Source: Fistularia commersonii
Taxonomy: Eukaryota; Chordata; Actinopteri; Syngnathiformes; Fistulariidae
NCBI GenBank assembly: GCA_037954325.1
Contig: JBBMNZ010000001.1
Span: forward strand, 26,771,758 to 26,835,757
DNA: 64,000 nt
Direction of reading: 5' to 3'
This document shows, one piece after another, positions 52,213 to 61,600 of this stretch. The notes under the pieces are model-generated. The model made no database searches, was not told where the DNA came from, and worked only from the letters and a program-made list of their open reading frames with translations. A program made the translations under genes and the position numbers. How positions within the stretch are numbered: the first letter of the stretch is position 1; every line of letters starts with the position of its first letter.

Positions 52213-55200
52213 AGATAAAAATAGATCACCAAAATGACAACAGGGATAAAAATAGATAAGAGAACGACAACAATAACAGAAACGGAGCTAAAAATAGATA
52301 AGTGACAACAACAACAGTGATAAAAATAGATAACAGAATGATAACAACAACGAAGATAAAAATAGATTACCAAAAGAACAGGGATAGAAATAGATCAGAG
52401 AATGACAACAACAGCAACGTATATAAAAATAGATAAGTGACAACAACAACAGCAACAACAACAAATATAAAATAGATAACAGAGTGACAACAAGGATAAA
52501 AAATAAACAGAGTGAGAATGGAATAACAACAATGGTAAAAAAGATGATAGAATGACAAGGATAAAAATAGGTAACGGAATGACAAAAACAAAGATAAAAA
52601 TTGATTATCAAAATGACAACAAGGATAAAAATAGAAAACAGTGACAACAACAAAAATTATAAAAATTGATAACAGAGTGACAAAAACAACAAAGATAAAA
52701 ATAGATTACCAAAATGACAACAGGGCTAAAAATAGATAACAAAATGACAACAACAACAACATAGATACAAAATAGATAAGTGACAACAACAACAACAAGG
52801 ATAAAATAGATAGTAGAATGACGACAACAACAATGGTAAAAATGGATAACCAAAATGACAATAGGGATAAAAATAGATATAAGTGACATCAACAAGGAAT
52901 AAAAATAATGCGTGTGAAGGTCGTAAGGTAGTTTTAGTCGCGGTAGCACAAATGCGCCTCTGTTATTGAGATTTGGTTCTGTTGCTTTCATGTCGAATAA
53001 ACCCTTTTTTTTTACATTTACATTTTGAGCTTGACATGAATTGCAAATGTTTTAAATCATAAGGTCGAACTTCTGACACGAGCAAGTGGTTTCATCTCGT
53101 CTCGTACGTCTTCTAATGTATGACTTGATCAGAATCGACGCAAAATCACAGGAAATGACAATCCTGGCGCGGTTTTTATTTGTCTTCTCCCAGATCAGCG
53201 AGAAGCAGAGATCTTTGTACGAGGCTCTGGAGAAGCAGCAGCGTTATCAGAGCTCACTGCAGTCAATCTCCACCAAGATGGAGGCCCTGGAGGCCAAACT
53301 GGGTGAACCTCTGGAGGAGGACAGAAGCCCAGATAGTCACATGAGAACCCACGAGGTGAGGATGTCTTCAATTACTCTGAAATGTAATAGATTACCTGTC
53401 AATACTTGAGGAAGTGGAATATTTGCATAAGTGTTGATGATCATCTAAATTTCATATCGTGGATTTTTCTTCATGAAAACATGGATGAGGACTTTCAGTC
53501 ACACGCGTTAGCTAGACATTAGCATTTTACGTTTCACTTTTTTATCCGTCCCGCCAAATTATTTTCTTTGAATATTTTTAAATCAATGTTGAATTTGAAA
53601 ACTCTGTTTTTTCCTTTTGTTTCAATTTTATATGGATGATTACATACAAAATAATGTCGGTCCATTTTAAAGTTGAAATAGAATGACAAAAAAATGTAGA
53701 TGTTTAAATAGAAATTTTCATTTTGTTCAATTTACATGAAAACCTTGTTGGCCCGCGCATAAAAATAAATAAGAAACTGTCTATTTTACATACAAAATAA
53801 TGTTGGTCCATTTTAAAGTTGAACTAGAATGACATGAAAACTTTAAATATTTAAATTGCAATTTTCATTTTGTTGAATTTACATGATACCTTGTTTGCCC
53901 GCGCATAAAAATAAAATAAGAAACTGTCTATTTTATATACAAAATAATGTCAGTCCATTTTAAAGTTGAAGTAAAATGACACAAAATGTCAATATTTAAA
54001 TAGCAATTTTCGTTTTGTTCAATTCACATGAAAACCTTGTTGGCCCGCGCATAAAAAAAAAAAAAAAAAAAAAAAATGTCTATCTTACATACAAAATAAT
54101 GTCGGTCCATTTTAAAGTTGAAATAAAATGACAATGCAATTTTCATTTTGTTGAATTTACATGATACCCCTTGCCCTGGCATAAAAATAAAATAAGAAAC
54201 CGTCTATTTTCCAAGTTATTAAATTGCTTTTAGTAAATTAACTCATCTTTTTTTTTTTCTTCAAATAGAAAAGGTCCAAATGTATGAATGTTATTGGAAA
54301 ATAAAATAAAAGGAAACCTTAAAGTATCAAATCACTAACTCCAAATATTCAGGCGTTAAGGTGAAAATGGCAAAGAGGTTCACGAAAACGCCTAAAAATG
54401 GCCAGATTAAAAAGCAATTACCAGAAAAAGACACGGAAATGATCAGATAAACCAAGAGCCATTTCAGTTTCCTGAAACTATTTCTCCGAAACGTCCATCA
54501 GATCGATTTTATTCTAAGAACATTTCAAATTCAACATCGACCTCGGCGCCGACGGACGATCCTTCACGTTTACGATCTTGAAAAGCAAAGTTCGTACGAA
54601 CGAACCCGTCGTCCGATGTTTTTCCTCCTCAGGGTCTAATTCAGGAGATCCAGAGCGTCCAGGGGGAAATAAACCGGCTGCAGATGAACTTCTCAGACGA
54701 CCTGAACCGAGAACCGGCGGAATCGGACGTGGCCGACCGGCTGGCGATGCAGTCGTCTCTCGCCGTTTTAGCGGAAAGGATGGCCACCATCCACATGAAG
54801 GCCTCGGGGAAGCAGCAGGTGCTGGAGGTATTTAGTCAGATTTATTTTTATTTGTTTTTCAATCATAATGCGACTTTTAAATCGGGGTTGACGTGAAGTA
54901 ATTGTGGACGGTCGCGCCGCAGGAGCGCGTGATCGAGCGTCTGGAGGGCCGGCGTCTGGAGCAGGAGATTCAGCGCTGCCACGGCCAGGCCGAGGAGCTC
55001 CAGCGCTGGCTGGACGACGTGCGCGGCGCCGCCGTCTCCATCCTTGAAGCGAGAACCTTCCAGAACACCGATGTGGAACATCAGCTGGCCGAGTGTCAGG
55101 TAGAGGCTGGATCTGGAGCTCACGGTCCTTTTACGTCCCGACGTGAAGTTATTCAACATTCATTATTCAAAGTGTTGTCATGGGAACACTGTGGAAATGT

Positions 55201-55462
55201 GTCTCCCTGTGTGTGTGTGTGTGTGTGTGTGTGTGGGAATGTGCTTTCCGGTGTGTGTGTATGTGTGTGGGAATGTGTTTCACGGTGTGTGTGTGTGTGT
55301 ATGTGTGTGGAAACGTGTCTCCCGCTGCATGTGGAAATGTGTCACCAGGTGTGTATGTAAACATGTTTCCCCGTGTTTGTGTGTGTCTGTGTGTGTGTGT
55401 GTGTGTGTATGTGTGTGTGTGTGTGTAAACATGTTTCCATGTGTGTGTGGGAATGTGTTTCC

Positions 55463-55496
<34 letters not shown>

Positions 55497-55595
55497 GTGT
55501 GTTTCCAGGTGTTTGTGGAAAGTTTTTCCCAATGTATGTGTAAACATAGTTCCCGGTCTTTGTGGGAGTGTTTGTGTGTGTGGAGACGTGTTTCT

Positions 55596-55632
<37 letters not shown>

Positions 55633-58600
55633 CATGTTTCCTTGTGTGTGTGTGTAAACGTTTTCCCGGTGTGTGTGTGTGTGTGTGTGTAAACGTGTTT
55701 CCCAGTGTGTGTGTGTGGAAGCGTTTTCCTGGTGCATGCGTGCATGCGTGTCTGTTTGTATGTGTGTGGCGTGTGTAAATGTTTTTCCCGGTGTGTGTGT
55801 TTATGTGTGTGTGTGTGCGTGTGTAAACGTGTTTCCCGGTGTGTGTGTGTGTGTGGAAGCGTTTTCCCGGTGTGTGTGTAAACATGTTTCCCTGTGTTTC
55901 CCATTTTGCAAACCAACCTGGATCTCCCTTTTATTTCCACTCATTCAACACGTGTTACATGTTTTCAGTTCATCTCCGTCAACCAAAGCAAATTCCTTGC
56001 GTTGGAAACTTACTTGGTGAATAAAGCAATTCTGATTCTGCAGGATGAAATTCTTCCTTTGCCGTCCTCAGTGCATTTCGAATTATATCTGCAACAAATA
56101 GTTATTGTAAACATTATCATAAATATGAGCCGCGTTAGCAGTGTAGCTCGTAGGCTAATCAAAAAGTGCAGATGCAGTGGTGAGTAAGAGTGTGAGTGGC
56201 AGCAGTTCCATGTGCACAGAAGAAGAAAGATTGTCAGCTGTTTAGGATTCCGTCGGGCAGAACGAGTTTTTCGGTCGTCTCTTTCTACATTTCGCATTCC
56301 CGTATCTCCGAATCAACAGTCCATGTTGAGAGTGGGCGCGAGTGGGCTCTCCTGTGGACTCTGCGGCGGTAGCCAGGTGCTCTGCAGAGAAGGCGGTGGG
56401 GTCGTGGTGATCCTCCCTGCAGGCCATCCATGACTAGAGATGTGAGGTTTGTGGAGTCGTGGTTGACGAGCGGGAAATAACACCAGCTCGGAAAAATCAT
56501 CTCTCAGGTGTTAAGCTGTTGCTTCCGGGCAGCTCGCAAACATAAATATCGGGCTGGATTATTTTTATCCATCTTACACTTCAAATTTTTGCTTCTTTTA
56601 TCCCATATGGCTTATCCTTAAAGGGCAGGAACCCTTCAGAAGGTAAATAAGAGCATTAGCAGGTCATTCTGTTGACTGCGTCCTAAGAACTGCAGCGCGG
56701 TCTTAAGAAGATTATGCAGATACCTCTGCGGGACGCAGTGTCGTTGAGGTAGTGGCTTTCAAAGGATAAATAGATCCCGCTGCCGGGATTGGTGTTGGTG
56801 GCAAAGCTGCTAGAATATCCAAGTAGGGGAATCCTAGAGCACGCAGAGGCTAAAGTTGCAGAGGCGGGAACGACACTATCGGGAACCAGTTATGCCGATA
56901 TTGTTCGACTTGCTGCTTCTACAAATGGACACTCCCGACTCGCGGAGTGGCTTTCCAGGTCGAACTGGAGCGTGTTTGTTGCGGACCGTGGAGCGTGAAG
57001 GATTAGCGGTAATGTGTTGCGCTAGAGGCGAGCGAGGAGAGACGGTCCCGCGGCCGGGGAAAGCCGCGAGCGCAAGGGGTTCGGCCAGGCCCCTGTGAGG
57101 CCTGCGTGCAGAGACAAGAACCCTCGTAGGTGATGAGACACCATGTTTGAGCTGGCCTCTCTCCTTCTGCTGCTGCAGAACATGTTGCTGGACATTGAGG
57201 AGAAGGTGCTGGCTCTGTCCGAGCTGTCCGTGCACAGCGAGAACCTGATGCTAGAGGGCCGGACGGAGACCAGGGAGGAGGCGGAGCGTTTGGCCGGGAA
57301 GTTGCGCACGTTAAAGGGCGGCTTGTTGGAGCTACAAAAGATGCTGCAGGACAAGGAGGCGGGCATGCAGGTGAGGCAGCTGCAACTGTTGACAGACATA
57401 AAAGAGTTTTTCATCCTCACATCTTTTTCTAATAGAAAACTATTACTGTATTTTCCACATTATAAGGCGCACTGGATTATAAGGCGCACTTTCAATGGAT
57501 GGCCTATTTAAAAAAAAATCATATATAAGGCACACTGCATTATAAGGCGCATAGAATAGAAGCTACAGTCGTGGCTGGGGTTGCGTTATGCATCCACTAG
57601 ATGAAGCTGCGCTAAAGGGAATGTCAACAAAACAACAGTCAGATAAGTCAGTCAAAATTTATTAATAGAATACAAACCAATGTTCTGACAGTTCTGTTCG
57701 CTCCCAAAACAAGATAGTGCATTCACAATACGGTACCGTACGCACCGGTAGCTCTTACCGGTATTTGCGCCGTCTTCATTCAAACAATGTATTTCCAACT
57801 CCATTTGTCACAGTTCAAAACATTTCATAAAACAAAAGCACCAATAAGTACGGCCTCTTAATTTACAGATGTTCATATCGCTAGCTAGCGCCGTTGCCTT
57901 CATTGGAATAGTGACTGTAGAGACGCTTCCACTTGCCGCTCTCTGTTCAACAACCCACTGTTCGAGTTCGTCCTCCAACTGTAACCATCTCGCTTTGTTT
58001 TAGGAGCCAATTTGGCGTCTTTCTACACACACAAGTGGTGTAGGACGGGAATTCCCCTTAACCATTTTTACTGCTGCTACTTCAGCGACGCGCACACACA
58101 CACACACACAAATGGAAATGAAAATGCACCCTTGGCGCAGTCATATATCCCAGCATGCACAGCGCGCTTCTTCTTCTACAGGAGAAAATGGAGTCGGCGT
58201 CTGCTTCCCGTAGTTGCTAGACCTCTTGCGGCTCAATATTGATCCATATATAAGGCGCACTGGATTATAAGGCGCACTGTCAGTTTTTGAGAAAATTAAA
58301 TGGTTTTAGATGCGCCTTATAGAGCGAAACATACAGTAGTAAAATGACTATTCTAAAATTATTGTAACTGTTTATGCAAGATTGATTTATCACTGCCACG
58401 CCGTAATTTACGGATTATGAGATGCTACTTATTTCACATGAACCGAACACTGCGGCTAAACAACGCTGCAACTAATTTATGTATTTTCTTGGGGGCTAAT
58501 GAGCATCACGCTGCCAAAACTTGTCTCATCAAACCGATGAAATGAAATTCAGTAAAATTCTGAAGCCGTTCAATTCCGACAGCGAATTTAATGATTTTAG

Positions 58601-61600
58601 GACAAAGCAGGGATAGAAAATGGATGGATTTTTCCTTCTGTTATTTATTATTCATGTTTTTTATCAGCCGTTTTACAGGCGCTGATCAAAAAAAGTCAAC
58701 GTCAACTAGCGTTACGGCGCAAAAGTACAGAAAATTATAAATAATTTGTCACTGAACGACGAGTTGTGCTGACGTTGATATGGTTGGATTTTTAAAGTGA
58801 CAAAAAAAGCATTTCCAGTATGTATTTGTGGATGTCACCGGTATGTATTTAATTAAAAGTTTAAAAAAATGTTTACGTGTAACACCTGCAGCTATAAACA
58901 AGTGTTGCCTATATGTGTACGTGTTTATTTATTAGTTATTTCTCACCACTTTGAGTTATATTCTGTTATATTATATTAAAAGTCTGGAAATTTCGGTACT
59001 TGAGTTTAGAAAAATTGACGTCAAACAAAACGATGATAAATGTATTTTCCCTCCATTTATAATGTAACTCATGATTTGCACCATTTAAATTGGACAAGCA
59101 GAACGTAGCTCTTCAGCTTTTACGTTTGTTGTTGAATGATTGTTACGATGACTTGAAGCTAATTTCCCAATTTTTCCGTCTGATTTTGAAAACAGTAAAG
59201 GTAATTAAATGAAGACGACTGGCAAAAAATGAACTTTATTGCAAAGACGGGGAAGATAATTCAGACAACGGGTTGTTGCTTGACAAGATAATACATTTAA
59301 GATTAAAATGTATATTCTTAATAGTACTTTGGCTTGAAATCACATTATTATAACATTTAATACCCACCAATATTTTTTAGCGGCCACTTTTACAACAAGG
59401 CGGCAATGCGATTTTATAATTAACCAATTTCTTTCTTTTACATTTATATTTATATGTCTTCACACATTTATATTTATATTAATTGATATTGTTGTTGTTG
59501 CGCTGCTGTAACAAATGAATTTTCCCTATGGGGGTCAAGTATTTTTATTTAAAAATATATTTAAAAATCTGCATTTTCTCTTCTGCTACGGACCTCGGTT
59601 GCAGTTACTTCCTAAATTGTTGCCTTTCGCCCACAGGGCTCGCTGCAGGAGCAGGAGGACAGCGAGTCAGATTCCAGTCTCTCCCAGAGCCCCAGTGTGC
59701 AGGACTGGCTGGTCCAGGTCCAGACCACGCGCTCCCAGCAGCATCAGGACAGTCTCCAGAGACAAAGAGTGCGTTTTCAAAAAAATATTCACAACCGTAA
59801 TATGGAAGTGAGATATTGGAAATATCATTTTTTTCATGCAAAATGAAATCCGATGTTTAGATATTGCTTCCGGAAGCCTTAATGTGTTTTTTTTTTTTTT
59901 TTTTTTAAACCAAAAAAATGTAATCTAACCATCGCTGTTTTGCATGCAGGAACTGGAAGAGCAGCTTGCGGAGCAGAAAAAGCTGCTGCAGTCGGTTGCG
60001 AGCAGAGGGGAGGAGATTCTGTTCCAGCAGGCCTCACCTAGCAGCGCCAGGTACTTTGCATCCCGCGACTTCATTTCAATAATATCACCTTGTTCGACAA
60101 GAATCGTTGAAATCGAAAGGGTTGCGTTGCAGAAAAACGCTGTGTTCCCTTGATTTAGGGATGAATATTAAAAAGCGAGAGCTGGAGGGAGTTCACATTC
60201 AAATAAATTTGGTCTTAATAAATTCAGACCGGTGCTGTTATTATTGGTGTCAAGTGATAATGAATACATCGGCCAAATAATGTCAGGGATACGAAGAGAT
60301 AGAATACTATCAGCCAGAATGAGAGGAAAGGTGGACAAGAAGGTGCCGTATGATCTACAAACACTGACAACGACCAAAAGACAGGAGGCGGAGCTGGAGG
60401 TCAAAGAGATGAAGATGCTGAGGTTCCAGGATGCACTTCCTATCGCAAAAAAAAAAAAAAAAACCTACACCAGAGAGCTAATACTCCCTCTGACAAGAAG
60501 AGCACCTCTGCCAACTCCTGTGGTGGATGTACCGTTACACTTTATTCTAGTGCGGCAAAAAAAAGCAAGGACTATATTAGTTAGTCCTCTTGCACGACGG
60601 GATGCGTAGAGCCAACGGTGGCTACCAGGTTTCTCCATCTGGGTCTAGTGTTGGCAAGTTGTTGTGCCTGTGCCAGGCTCACATCGCAGGCCTTGAGGTC
60701 CTGGGCTACAACATCAGCACCTCTGGGTCTTCTCCGTCTGGCTAGCTGGGGATTGAAGGCCAAGATGGTGCTTGTGGGATGTTCGGCGGGGCAAGCGGAT
60801 GATGAGGCCATACCATCAAACTCGCCGCATTGCTGCAAGTCGAGATGCTGGGGGCTGCTGGGTTCCATCTCTTAGGGTCTTGTTAGTGACATGCTGAGTC
60901 CAGATGATGCCTTCTAATGTCCTGAGGGTACTTGAGTCAAATCCATCAAGCCTGGCTGCCAGCGTGTTGTTCAGCGGCCAGGTTTCAGAGCCTTAGAGTA
61001 GGACAGAGATGACTGAGGCATTGTAGACCCGGAGCTTTGTCATCCGGGATATGTGCCGGTGGCGCCACAATGGTCTCCACAGGGACTGCATGACTGACGC
61101 CGCAAGGGCACGGCGCCGGTCAATCTCAACTTTGAGGTCTCCGGTATTTGACACAATCGAGTTGAGGTACTTGAAGGTAGAGACGAAGTGGACAGGGGTG
61201 CCGTCGAAGAGGAGTGGCGGTGGATCAGGTCCCTCTCCTACCTGCATAAGCTCAGTTTTTGGCCAGTTTATCTTCAGGCCGAGCTTCCTGGACTCCTCGT
61301 CAAGAACATGGAGGGCTTCACGAAACTGGTCAGCCTGTATTAGGCCTCACAGAGAGAAAAGCGGTTACACAACCAAATATGTATATTTCCCTTGCCGTAA
61401 TTTCCCTTTATGATTCAATCTTTCCAGTACCGCCGAGCCGTTTTCACCGTCCGCTTTGGTCGAGAGGGAAGCCGAAGCGGCCCGGGACCAGAGGAGGCAG
61501 CGATGGGAGAGCTTGAGACTGGAACTCAAAACTAAACTGCAGCTCATGCAGAGAACGCTGGAGCAGGACCACAAGCAGCCGGTAGAATCCTCGATAGCAC

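Noticed and set aside
52008..52991. Long hydrophobic minus-strand frames that could look like membrane proteins
   Set aside because: They are reads of the gataaaaatagataacaga / acaaca minisatellite on the other strand; composition is wholly explained by the repeat.
55167..55940. 257-residue His/Thr-rich minus-strand frame
   Set aside because: A translation of (GT)n; no start context, domain or splice evidence.
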